The position numbers and the translations under genes were made by a program. From positions 1 through 53,516 of the forward strand of contig JAQGDQ010001231.1 in the NCBI GenBank assembly GCA_030141605.1: a stretch of DNA of 53,516 nt, written 5' to 3'. Each line of letters starts with the position of its first letter. Position 1 is the first letter of the stretch. The notes under the pieces were generated by a model. The model was not told the DNA's origin and did no database searches. It was given only the letters and a program-made list of their open reading frames with translations. Below, piece after piece: positions 36,047 through 45,214 of the stretch. This stretch comes from Tubiluchus corallicola (taxonomy: Eukaryota > Priapulida > Priapulimorpha > Priapulimorphida > Tubiluchidae).

Positions 36047-39000
36047 CTAACTGGGGAGGTCCTTCATCTTCCGACTCTTCAGCACTGTCCTGTTTAGAGA
36101 CTTCGCTAAAACCGCATCGCTCTCAGTGCGTCTTGATTTTGCACTAATTTCGGAGAGCTCACTAATACTATCACTCCTAGGTCGCTTTGTGGCGCTAGAG
36201 TGTACTTCGTCAGGTCTTAATAATGGTGGTGGTGAACCGCTAGAAATCTCTGACTTTTCATCTTCCGGGATACCTGGGCGGGGCGTCTCTTCTTCTTCAG
36301 ACTGCCCTTCACCGAGGTCACCTAACCTAAGGTCCGGAAGGCTATCTCCGTTTTCCCTATCTGACTGTAAGAACGGAGCATCAAAAGGATCCCATGCCAA
36401 ACTTTCGGCAGGTTCGGTAGGCTTTTCACTTCCCTCTTGCCCTTGACTTACTGTCACTTCTGGCAAAGAGGTGAGTACAGGAGCTGACCCCTCCTGACCC
36501 CTTTTACTAAAGTCTTCTCCTTCCTGGGAGATTTCGGGTTCCGGCACGCGGGCAGCTCTACGCAGAGGTCTGCCTGCTTTATTTAATTTTCGAGCTCCTG
36601 GTTTAGTAGACCAGGCAGCTGTGGGAGGGACTAGGCGCAAGTGGGTTACATGACACGTTCTTACTCGACCCGTGTCCATGTTCTTAATTTTATATCTATG
36701 TTTACCCAACCTTGTTAGTACAACATGGTTGCTTTCCCAATACTGGTGTAACTTCCTAGAAGCTTTTGGCTTTGTGGCTTGATTATAATAAAATACCACA
36801 TCACCAGCTCTAAAATGTCTCGTATGGGCCTTTCTGTCATATAATTCCTTACACTTTGCCCTAGCTAATTCAGTTCTTTTCTTTGCTACTACAAATGCTT
36901 GATGCATTGTTTGCAAATAATTCTCAAAGTAATCTTCTCCCACGTATTTCTCTGGTTCTGCCAAGTGATTTTCTATCACTCCTCGCGGTGCACGTGCAAA
37001 TAACAGGTAGTACGGCGAGAATCCCGACGTACTATGTATTGAGGTCCTATAGGCGGCTAAGGCCCTTGGGATATGCTTGTCCCAATTCCCGGGATCTGTG
37101 TCCGTTAGCTGCCTTAATAAACTCATCAACGTTCCATGTTGACGTTCCTCAATTGCATTGCCTGGGGGGTTGTATGGGGTTATTGTAATATGTCGTATCC
37201 CATAGTGCTTAGTCAATCTCTTAGTCATATCGTTTACATATGATTTATCATTGTCAGTTAACAATTTAATTGGGGCACCGTACCTACAGATAATTTCATT
37301 AACAAATGCTTCCGTCACTGTTTCAGCCTTTTTATCAGGTATGCCTATGGCATCTACCCATTTAGTAGCTAAATCAGTAAACGAAATTATATATTTATTT
37401 CCATTTTCTGTCATAGGTAAAGGACTTACAATGTCGGTTGCCACTGTTTGATAGGGCACTATTGGAATTGGTGCCTCTTGCATAGGGAACCTTACCACAT
37501 TTCTACTCTTCCTGTTACATGTGGGGCAATTCTCTATAAATTTCTTACAGTCTTGCCGGATGGTGGACCACCAAAATTTTATAAGAACCTTGTTGACCGT
37601 TTTAGCCAACGCAAAATGTCCTCCGGCGTAAGAGCTATGTATTTCTCGAATAATTTCTTCTACTAGCACTGTGGGGACTACTATCAAATAATAACTCCCC
37701 TCATTTTCTCCATATTTTTTATTAATACGACACAATAACCCGTCATCATTAATGGCATAATCCTCCATTAACCTGTATGCCTCCTGTGATTGTTTGGGGC
37801 TAGTAATGACATGAATTAGGTAGGAGAGCGTTGCATCCTGACTTTGCAACAAGGCAAATCGTTTCTTATCAATTAACGCCTCCTTAACCTTACTGTCAGT
37901 CGTTAACTCAGTGACCTCTGATCGGGTCACGTCCGGACCTGGCTGTCGGCCAGTCTTAGTACCTACAGTAACTTTATTACGTTTGAGCAATGCTTCTTCG
38001 CGCAAGTGCACTTTCCTCTTGGGAAATAATATCCCAGAAGAATGGTCAGACTGAACCCTATTTTCAATTTCGTTCTCTAATGAACTAGATCTGCCATCCG
38101 CAGTAAAGGTCTCAGCAGAGGCCCCTGGGCGTGCTGGATCATTAAATGTACTGCTTCCTGATGGTGGACTATCATCTCCTATAGCGGCCAATTTATGAGT
38201 TCTGTTTTCATTCTCTAGGCGGCGCAACCTATTATCTAAGTCCTTTTTTGTAAATTCCGGTCTCGCTTGCGGTTCCATTAACTTCATTGGTAGTCGACTA
38301 TAATGATCCACGGGATTCTTATTCCCGGGACAATACTCAATTTTCGCATTTTGCTGCGACAATAACAAGGCCCACCTCTCTAATTTTGCATTTTTCAATT
38401 GTTTGCTCTCAAGCAAATACTGCAAACTCTTATGGTCTGTGCGTATAACGTAGCGACTACCATACAGATAATGATGTAATTTCCGTATGCCATAAATTAT
38501 CGCGTATAATTCGCGCTCTGACGCAGTCCAACGCTGCTGGGTAGGTGTTAATTGATGAGAGAAAAATTCCACAGGCCTCTCCTCTTCATCAATTTCTTGA
38601 GTTAGTACACCTCCCACACTATATAAGCTTGCATCCGTATATAAAATATAGGGCCTCTCCGTATCTGGGTGCGTTAACATAACGGGGTTCAATAATGCCT
38701 CTTTCAACTCTTTGAAAGCTTTTTCTTGGGCGTTCCCCCATACAAACTTAACATTTTTCCTCGTTAGTTCTGTTAAAGGCCGAGCTATTTCCGCAAATCT
38801 CGGTATGTTAGCTCGGTAGTAATTACAACTACCTATAAAACTTCGCACCCCTCTCACATTTACTGGGCGGTCCATTGTTTGTACAGCTTTTGCACGTTCG
38901 GGATCGGGTCTTAATCCATCCTTGCTAATTATATAGCCCAAAAATTGCACTTCTGACTTAAAAAATTGACATTTCGATGGCTTTAGGCGCAAATTCGCCT

Positions 39001-41101
39001 CCTTTAAACGTCTAAACACCTCTTTCAAGTGTTTTAAATGCTCCTCCCTGGATCTTGAATACACGAGAATGTCATCCAGGTAGGCTATACTAAATTTATC
39101 AGTTATCCCATCTAATAACTTATTAATGACCCGCCAAAACACTGATGGGCTAGTTAAAAGACCCATGGGGCTACGGGTAAACATATATGCCCCACTTTGG
39201 GTTACAAAGGCAGTTTTAGGCTGGTCATCTCGGTGAACAGGTATTTGCAAAAACCCTTGTCTTAAATCTAGACAACTAAAATATTTGGCTCCTTGCAATT
39301 TGTCAGTAAAATTGGACAAGGTTCGACTAGGAAAAGCGTCGAACTTTACACACTTATTGATTTTCCTATAATCTATCACTAACCTATAACTCTTTCCATC
39401 AGCCTTTTTAACTAATAAACAAGGTGACGCCCACGGGCTATTAGCTGGTACTATTATCTTTGCTGCCAATAATTCACGAATGATCTTATCTAATTCTTTT
39501 TCTAAATTATTGGGTATTCGATATGGTTTTGATCGAATAGGTTCCGCAGTTCCAGTATCAATTCTCATTTCAGCTAATTTTGTCTGCCCTAGTTCTAGGT
39601 CGGTGCTAGCAAACACCCCTTTCCAGGCATTTAATAACTTTTCTAGCTTTGATCGCCAAATGGGAGCCAAATGATCCAAATTAAACTCAGCATCTACCCG
39701 TTCTCCCGAAATTCCATCATGATACCGCCATTGTTTGTAACCATCCTTTATATTCGCCGTAAATTCACTAGGCGAGGGACTCCCCAAATCTTGGAGTTCT
39801 ACAAACATTCCGCCTCTATTATCATATTGAACCTTGAGTCCGCCCTCCTGCGGACAATTACCTGCTGCCCTACTACGCGTTTTATTATTAGGCACCTTGC
39901 CTCTAGCCATTGCATTTACTGCTAATCGTCGGTCATTAAAGACCCGGGGAACCTGCTTCATTCCCTTGTTTCGCGTGGGCACGCAGTGAAGGTTATCATC
40001 TTGATACCTTCGTCCATTAATAACACTTTTTACCTTTTTCGAACCGCTATTAGTTTTCCATTTATTCGCTAGCGCTATTGCTAATACATTCGATACGCTA
40101 GTTTCTTGCGCGGTGCCAATCACACAATTCTTCCTAATCCTTAAGGGTCTATTTGAATTATTACGTATAAGCAACGAACTCCTACGTCCTTCATCTACTT
40201 CTATTATGCCAGTTTCAAATCCAACATCTGGGCGATTTTTAAAAGCAGGCGCATGTTCAGCCATTTCGACACACAAAAGTTGTCCTGGTGGCCTATCTCT
40301 CTTAATTCGGGTTCGCATTACGATCTCACTGTACTTCGGAATTAAGGCATTTTCATCAGCAAGGAGAATTTCAAGTTCTCCCTCGCTGACTTGATCTAAG
40401 GCAAGAAGATGAGCCTTCTTACCTATAACCATTAATTTTCGGCCACAATCTAATGAGGCATTCATAGACTGAAGTGCATCAATACCCAAAATAGCCTTGT
40501 GCCTCATTTCAACAATTTGGTATTTAATGTTAAACAGGCTATCGCTAAATTTGGTCTCTATATTTTTCGAGCCTATTACTGGTAAGGCTGTGCCTGAGGC
40601 ACCTTTCAATGTCACACTGCTCGCATTGCAAGGCCCCATTCCCAACTGCTTGTATTGTGCTAATGACACACATGAGGTCGTCGCGCCCGTATCAATTAAC
40701 ATGCGCACAGGCCTACCATTTAATTCTACTAGGCAGGTTGGCTGGGTGACCAGCTTCTCCTGTTGGCCTGGTAACCTATCAGGTGGGTACGCACTTACCG
40801 CGTCCCAACTTCCTCTATTTATATTTGTCACCCTTAAGTTATGCTGGCACTTATTACGCGCATCACGCCTCTTTTTATTTATAGTTTTACTACTACATTT
40901 TCTACACATATTCATTTTACTCATAATTCTATTATTTACAATTCCGCTTGTCTCCGCTACAAAAGGTGGGCTCCCGACGGGGGAGATGACCCGCTGGGAG
41001 CCTAATAGTTTTCCTGCTGCTGTCTTGGGCCTACCACCCTTCCTTTTACAGCAGGACCAATGTAACGGCACTCCCGGGCGAAATGTCCAGGCCGTTGACA
41101 T
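36047..41101 (-). CDS. pol: Pol polyprotein: protease, RT, RNase H, integrase
   Basis: An intact frame of 1684 codons on the minus strand. The aspartic protease has DTGA at residues 137-140. The reverse transcriptase runs about 530-720, with LVIDYRKIN (574-582), FSCLDLRQGF (608-617) and the catalytic YLDD (674-677). RNase H has TDAS (822-825), E863, D889 and D932. The integrase zinc-binding residues are H1155, H1162, C1192 and C1195. The catalytic triad is D1223, D1283 and E1319. A GPY/F-like module follows (about 1405-1470, GDVVFYYNQATKPK). The tail (about 1490-1684) is a long P/E/S-rich extension of unknown role. Domain order is Ty3/gypsy. A spacer of about 400 residues separates protease and RT. 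The frame is -1 relative to gag, overlaps it by about 100 nt, and its ATG directly follows an in-frame TAA, so translation probably depends on frameshifting within the overlap. Confidence 0.95.
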   Translation of the reverse strand: MSTAWTFRPGVPLHWSCCKRKGGRPKTAAGKLLGSQRVISPVGSPPFVAETSGIVNNRIMSKMNMCRKCSSKTINKKRRDARNKCQHNLRVTNINRGSWDAVSAYPPDRLPGQQEKLVTQPTCLVELNGRPVRMLIDTGATTSCVSLAQYKQLGMGPCNASSVTLKGASGTALPVIGSKNIETKFSDSLFNIKYQIVEMRHKAILGIDALQSMNASLDCGRKLMVIGKKAHLLALDQVSEGELEILLADENALIPKYSEIVMRTRIKRDRPPGQLLCVEMAEHAPAFKNRPDVGFETGIIEVDEGRRSSLLIRNNSNRPLRIRKNCVIGTAQETSVSNVLAIALANKWKTNSGSKKVKSVINGRRYQDDNLHCVPTRNKGMKQVPRVFNDRRLAVNAMARGKVPNNKTRSRAAGNCPQEGGLKVQYDNRGGMFVELQDLGSPSPSEFTANIKDGYKQWRYHDGISGERVDAEFNLDHLAPIWRSKLEKLLNAWKGVFASTDLELGQTKLAEMRIDTGTAEPIRSKPYRIPNNLEKELDKIIRELLAAKIIVPANSPWASPCLLVKKADGKSYRLVIDYRKINKCVKFDAFPSRTLSNFTDKLQGAKYFSCLDLRQGFLQIPVHRDDQPKTAFVTQSGAYMFTRSPMGLLTSPSVFWRVINKLLDGITDKFSIAYLDDILVYSRSREEHLKHLKEVFRRLKEANLRLKPSKCQFFKSEVQFLGYIISKDGLRPDPERAKAVQTMDRPVNVRGVRSFIGSCNYYRANIPRFAEIARPLTELTRKNVKFVWGNAQEKAFKELKEALLNPVMLTHPDTERPYILYTDASLYSVGGVLTQEIDEEERPVEFFSHQLTPTQQRWTASERELYAIIYGIRKLHHYLYGSRYVIRTDHKSLQYLLESKQLKNAKLERWALLLSQQNAKIEYCPGNKNPVDHYSRLPMKLMEPQARPEFTKKDLDNRLRRLENENRTHKLAAIGDDSPPSGSSTFNDPARPGASAETFTADGRSSSLENEIENRVQSDHSSGILFPKRKVHLREEALLKRNKVTVGTKTGRQPGPDVTRSEVTELTTDSKVKEALIDKKRFALLQSQDATLSYLIHVITSPKQSQEAYRLMEDYAINDDGLLCRINKKYGENEGSYYLIVVPTVLVEEIIREIHSSYAGGHFALAKTVNKVLIKFWWSTIRQDCKKFIENCPTCNRKSRNVVRFPMQEAPIPIVPYQTVATDIVSPLPMTENGNKYIISFTDLATKWVDAIGIPDKKAETVTEAFVNEIICRYGAPIKLLTDNDKSYVNDMTKRLTKHYGIRHITITPYNPPGNAIEERQHGTLMSLLRQLTDTDPGNWDKHIPRALAAYRTSIHSTSGFSPYYLLFARAPRGVIENHLAEPEKYVGEDYFENYLQTMHQAFVVAKKRTELARAKCKELYDRKAHTRHFRAGDVVFYYNQATKPKASRKLHQYWESNHVVLTRLGKHRYKIKNMDTGRVRTCHVTHLRLVPPTAAWSTKPGARKLNKAGRPLRRAARVPEPEISQEGEDFSKRGQEGSAPVLTSLPEVTVSQGQEGSEKPTEPAESLAWDPFDAPFLQSDRENGDSLPDLRLGDLGEGQSEEEETPRPGIPEDEKSEISSGSPPPLLRPDEVHSSATKRPRSDSISELSEISAKSRRTESDAVLAKSLNRTVLKSRKMKDLPS

Positions 41102-42255
41102 TTAAAACACAAGTCTGCTTGTGTGGGCCTCCTGGGTTTCTGGGACCACCACCTTCCCATACCCTGTCGGCCTATTCCGGCTACCATCGGCCGTTGCCGA
41201 GGTGCCGGTCCGTCTCTGGGAGGATTTCTTCCCTCGGGATACTGTTTACCCTGGCGGTTTTCAGGAACCGTTTCTCTATTCTCAGGGGGACCTTGTTTAG
41301 GTCCATTAGTAACTAGGGGAAGAGCTTGTCGGCACTCTGGGCCTTCGCTCTCTGATTCAGAGCCTATTTGGTCGATCTCCATGGGCGTCTCCACTCGCAG
41401 GTGATGCGCCCCATGTCGACTTTTTAATCTCGTAATCTCATGATTATTCTCATCCTCCCTACACCTTGCATATGCCACCTCTAAAGTCAGGGGGTTATGC
41501 TTAATTAGTTTGGCCCTCAATTGGTCATTCCGTAATGACTCAATCAGTACATCCGTTAAAAATTGCTGGGCCAATGCTTGATCAATTTCTGATGGCCGAT
41601 ATGCCAATCTTGCATGATACCAGATACGGTCTACTAACTGCCGTAGGGACTCATTTTTCTTCTGCCTCAAATTTTTTAGTTCTATCATGTGCTTGGTCAA
41701 TTCTGCACGGTTCACATACCGCTGTTCTAAAAATGTTACAAATTGACTCCAATTCATGGTAGACCAAACCTCACGGTTAGCGTCCAGGTAAAGGGCGCAC
41801 GCACCGTCTACAGTCATGTAAGCCAATCTTACACACACACCACCAGCATTCTGAGAATCAGGCGAAATACAAAACCCCCTCCGAGTAATGCTTTGGACCC
41901 ATGTGCGAAATCTTTCGCTACAATCCACCTCTTGACCGGAAAATTTAGGCAAATCTGCCAAGGCGCTGCATAAGGCCCACTGGTCAGTAAAGGTCCCTAT
42001 TTGAGATGAGAGATAACTAGCCCTTTCTACTAGAGTGGGTACACCCCCACTTGTTTGAGCAGCTGATTGCTCACCTAATTTACTCTCATCTTTAGCGCTT
42101 TCCGCGCTCTGCTCATTATCCCGTATCCTTCGCAGAACTACTGCATGTAAGGCCTGTACCTCCGGACTCTGCCCGTCCAACCAACCGATCGGGAGACTTC
42201 CGGCTCTAATCCAGCTCTCAAGTTGAGCTTCTGTTATTTCTTGAGGGTCAGACAT
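41002..42255 (-). CDS. gag: Gag polyprotein with CCHC zinc knuckle
   Basis: Structural protein that forms the particle and packages element RNA. The frame is open to 42276, but the first ATG is at 42255 (MSDPQEITEAQLESW), giving 417 residues. The middle (about 100-270) has a helical capsid-like region including LEQRYVNRAEL and LRQLVDRIWYHARLAY, the retrotransposon gag pattern. A proline- and arginine-rich linker leads to one CCHC knuckle, CFKCQRPGHFAREC, at residues 383-396. The stop is TAG at 41002-41004. The overlap with pol and a GGAAAAC run just before the stop (41008-41014) make it a possible, non-canonical slippery site. Confidence 0.92.
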   Translation of the reverse strand: MSDPQEITEAQLESWIRAGSLPIGWLDGQSPEVQALHAVVLRRIRDNEQSAESAKDESKLGEQSAAQTSGGVPTLVERASYLSSQIGTFTDQWALCSALADLPKFSGQEVDCSERFRTWVQSITRRGFCISPDSQNAGGVCVRLAYMTVDGACALYLDANREVWSTMNWSQFVTFLEQRYVNRAELTKHMIELKNLRQKKNESLRQLVDRIWYHARLAYRPSEIDQALAQQFLTDVLIESLRNDQLRAKLIKHNPLTLEVAYARCREDENNHEITRLKSRHGAHHLRVETPMEIDQIGSESESEGPECRQALPLVTNGPKQGPPENRETVPENRQGKQYPEGRNPPRDGPAPRQRPMVAGIGRQGMGRWWSQKPRRPTQADLCFKCQRPGHFARECRYIGPAVKGRVVGPRQQQENY

Positions 42256-42584
42256 AATTTTCGCAACTAGGCGCAATCGGCAAAATTCTCTTTAATACAA
42301 TAACTCGGCTGTTAACACCTTTGACAATACAAAAACCACTCACCAATTAATGTGGGGATCTCTGCTTCGTTCTGGTGCCGCCTTCTGATCCGTTACGGTA
42401 ATTACTTTCCAATTTCTTGAATGTCCTCAAGGCTTGTTTAATCACTTTCCGATGCGTCTCGTTTAGTCACGTTCCCTGAGAATAACGTACTTATCGTATA
42501 TAAAAAGTTCACAATGTTTACAAAATTCCGAACCTTAATTAAAGTTACAAAAGATTGCAAATACTAAATAGCAAAACACTAAAA
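42256..42584 (-). other. 5' leader of the element
   Basis: About 330 bp between the primer binding site and the gag ATG. This is the expected position of the packaging signal and splice donor. No specific motif was assigned. Confidence 0.5.
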
Positions 42585-42602
42585 TCCGCAATCACGGCAC
42601 CA
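42585..42602 (-). promoter_or_regulatory. Primer binding site, tRNA-His-like
   Basis: Two bases after the 5' LTR the minus strand reads TGGTGCCGTGATTGCGGA. The first 11 bases are complementary to the 3' end of animal tRNA-His including CCA (recalled sequence, ...TCACGGCACCA). After a small mismatch, CGGATT also agrees. The 2-bp spacer fits the integrase end-processing pattern. Confidence 0.75.
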
Positions 42603-42604
42603 GT

Positions 42605-43933
42605 TATCACCTTCTAAAATTCAAATGCCTAATGTTTCTGTTAATCTAGATCGTATAGTGTAAGGTGACTTAAATCTATGTATCGTATAGATTGAATTTA
42701 ATATGTTCGCTTAACTCCTAAATGCTATAAGGTGAATCCTTCACCTGACTCCGAGAGCTTTGGATATCAGTCTAGTAAGCAATGATCGTCTTATCTAAAC
42801 TTCACCTTGACCTTCGCGTTGTGAGAAAGGTCTATATCTCTCAAGTTTCCTAGCTATGTCCCCGCAATATGGACGATAGTTAATACAAAGCGAACTAATC
42901 AGATTCGTATATCGGAAATAGTGTTGCTTGAGTTAAACACTGATAATATACATTAACTCAATTGTTAAATGTCCAAGAGAATTGTTTTATTGATTTACAA
43001 TAATTACTGCTTAAGTATATCTTACAAGATTTAGTCCTTAAGCGCTTTTGACGCTCACAATTATTTTGTTAGCTTCACAAAAGTACCTCTCTGAACAATT
43101 CTTCAATTCCTAATTCCTATCACCTAAGGTGTATACTTTACACTTATTCTCACTATAGTACAATGTGAACTTATAAGAACTACTAACGATATGCACAGTT
43201 AATTCTCAGTTTTACCAATATGTTAAGAGTACTTAACTCTGCGGATTTGACCCAATGTACAATACAATATGGTCAATTCCGATAGTTGATACAAGATTTC
43301 TCGTCGGCTCAGTGCCCAGATTATCCTAGGAACGCAGAAAGATGTCTACGCTGAACTTCAGGAGTTGTCTTGTTGATCGAATCGCCCTCCGTGTGAATTC
43401 CCGTACACGTGGCTTGCTCCAGTACGTTTCGAGATGTACTGGCTGGAACTAGCACCCTGTTATCTGAACTCGGGGCTTATATTTCATTGAGGTAACCTTG
43501 CAGTAACCTTGCACAATTTCTGCGTCGTAGGCAACATTTAAAACGTCGCATGAGGTATCAAAATTTATGGGACAAGTTTTGAAGACGCAGTCATTATACG
43601 CCCGTAAAACGTATCCGTGTTCTTTCTTCAAAAAACAATGACCTCGCAGAGTTTCGTTAATTACTAGCAATCTGTGCATAACGCTCATTATGAACGGTAC
43701 ATCCGTCTCGACTTAATGTTAGCTAATTATCTTAAGCATCTTAGAGTGTCCTGACGTAAACGCTATTCTTAGTTCTGACATCCTACGCTGTTTACAGTTC
43801 ATTAAATTCGAGCTTTTCAGCTGAGTGAGTTCCTTATCGCACGATCTGTAAATTTATTCATGCAATCAGGGAGGCAGGCATCTCTTATACCAAAATATCG
43901 AAAATCATCGATTTATAAATTTATTCACCACNN
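42605..43933 (-). repeat. 5' LTR of the gypsy-type element
   Basis: The partner of the repeat at 31009-32338, one base shorter because of a single T deletion near 42698. Its outer edge runs into three Ns (43932-43934). In element orientation it would contain the promoter. A possible AATAAA on the minus strand is at 42986-42991. Confidence 0.93.
43449..43688 (-). CDS. Small ORF inside the 5' LTR
   Basis: The 79-residue frame with six cysteines described for the 3' LTR, identical in protein sequence. In this copy it lies upstream of gag and could be read from LTR-initiated RNA only if the start site is upstream of 43688. Confidence 0.25.
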   Translation of the reverse strand: MSVMHRLLVINETLRGHCFLKKEHGYVLRAYNDCVFKTCPINFDTSCDVLNVAYDAEIVQGYCKVTSMKYKPRVQITGC

Positions 43934-43934
43934 N
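43932..43934. other. Three undetermined bases at the LTR/LINE junction
   Basis: NNN lies exactly where the outer LTR edge meets the interrupted LINE. It hides the last LTR base(s) and part of the target duplication. Confidence 0.99.
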
Positions 43935-44460
43935 ATACTAGAGAATACTATAGAAAAATATCGCATAGCTTTCTCTCGACTAAGGCTACAAGCGCATCAC
44001 TTAAGAATTGAGACCGGTAGATGGGATGGCCAAGATAGAAACCAAAGGCTATGTACATGCGGAGAGATACAATCAGAAAAGCATGTGTTAATGAACTGTA
44101 ACTTGACCACTGATATTAGAAGGAAATATCCTAGTGTCTTTGTGAACTTTTCTGCACTGTCTACTATTATGGAGAGCAACCATGCATTTGAAATTTGCTC
44201 TCAAGTGCTACAAACTTTTCAAAACTAACAATGGTTTTATTAATGTTTACTATTCGCTTAAAATATCAAACTAAAATGTATAACCACTTTTTCAATGGTA
44301 TAAAGTTGATACAAATATTTTATTTTATATGCTAATATGATCCACCTGTGATAAATTCTTGAAAAGAATAATGAATGGACTGTAAATTTTATTATTTTCT
44401 GCTAGTCCAGTTTTTGTATTAATCATTGTATTTATAGTCAATAAACTATACTACTATAAC
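43935..44460 (+). pseudogene. Decayed EN-RT LINE, 3' part, after the LTR element
   Basis: This continues the LINE interrupted at 31008. The coding part (43935-44228) resumes in the same codon phase and includes FSRLRLQAHHLRIETGRW, then a cysteine-histidine module CTCGEIQSEKHVLMNC typical of the C-terminus of this LINE group, and a stop. The 3' UTR runs to an AATAAA at 44440-44445 and a short ACTAT-rich end near 44460. An open frame that begins inside the LTR (43860) and runs into this part is an artefact of the junction. Confidence 0.85.
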
Positions 44461-45214
44461 GAAAATCGCGGAAGTCTAAATTTACAAGTTTTATACAGCG
44501 TTGCGTGTATATACAAGTTTTATACACACTGTATATACACAGCTTTATACAAGTTCTGTGCTCAGTAAGGCAGTATGTAAGTGATATAAAATTTTAAGAT
44601 AAATTTTTAAAGTTTTATTCATGAAGAGTCTTTTTCTTGTGCTTTAAACTGGCTTACATTCTTACCTAGCAAGGCCTACGCAATTTTGGCGTTAACGTAG
44701 GTCTCCATTTAGATTTTTTACAGCCTTAATTCTCAGACAAGAGTTTACAAACTTCCTGATTCAAATGCTTCATAATAACGCATATAAAGCAAAAACTGTG
44801 AAGTTAATTCATCACAGTAAATTAACAAAATGGTGTCAAATATTATACGCATAATACTGGTACAACACAGTAAATTAACAAAATGGTTTCAAATGTTATA
44901 CGCATAATAACTGTATACAGGCAAAAATTGCACTTGCTGGGAACCATCCACGTAAAGACTAATATAACAATCGTCATTTAAAGCAAAAAACAAAAGCATC
45001 TATCTCCTGTGTTGCTCTTTTTCTGTTAACAACACGACAAAAACGTGCACGTGTTGGTACACGTGTATCACTCCTGAACCATTGTGACATGTCAGTTGAT
45101 CTCATGACACTAAACTCAAACTGCCCTGCAGTCTGCAGGCAGCAGATAAGGTGCTCGATGATGAAATCATACACATGGCACGTCGAGTGATTGACTGGCA
45201 AGGCCCGCTATGGT
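44461..45214. other. Spacer between the LINE and the CIB gene
   Basis: Contains the probable 3' UTR of the CIB-family gene and an imperfect tandem duplication of about 53 bp (44813-44918; core AGTAAATTAACAAAATGGT). A TATAC-rich patch is at 44505-44550. No gene was recognised. Confidence 0.5.
44813..44918. repeat. 53-bp imperfect tandem duplication
   Basis: CACAGTAAATTAACAAAATG starts at 44813 and again at 44866. The copies differ at a few bases and end in a TTATACGCATAAT segment. Confidence 0.7.

Larger units (their letters stand above)
31009..43933 (-). mobile_element. Env-bearing Ty3/gypsy-type LTR retrotransposon (endogenous retrovirus)
   Basis: A complete 12.9-kb element on the minus strand. 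In element order it has the 5' LTR (43933-42605), a primer binding site, gag, pol, about 1 kb of non-coding DNA, env, a polypurine tract and the 3' LTR (32338-31009). Gag, pol and env frames are all open. The pol order of protease, RT, RNase H, integrase places it in Ty3/gypsy. The env has a cleavage site, a hydrophobic post-cleavage segment and an anchor, as in insect errantiviruses and related invertebrate elements. LTRs differ by about eight substitutions and one 1-bp indel, implying a fairly recent insertion. It inserted into an older LINE. Confidence 0.93.

Noticed and set aside
41123-41404. Long plus-strand frames opposite gag and pol (for example 40497-41105)
   Set aside because: They are antisense shadows of the gag-pol coding sequence without independent motifs.
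43860-44228. A single gene beginning in the right LTR and running into the LINE
   Set aside because: The start codon is in the LTR and the C-terminal part is the interrupted LINE. The frame is a junction artefact, crossing three Ns.
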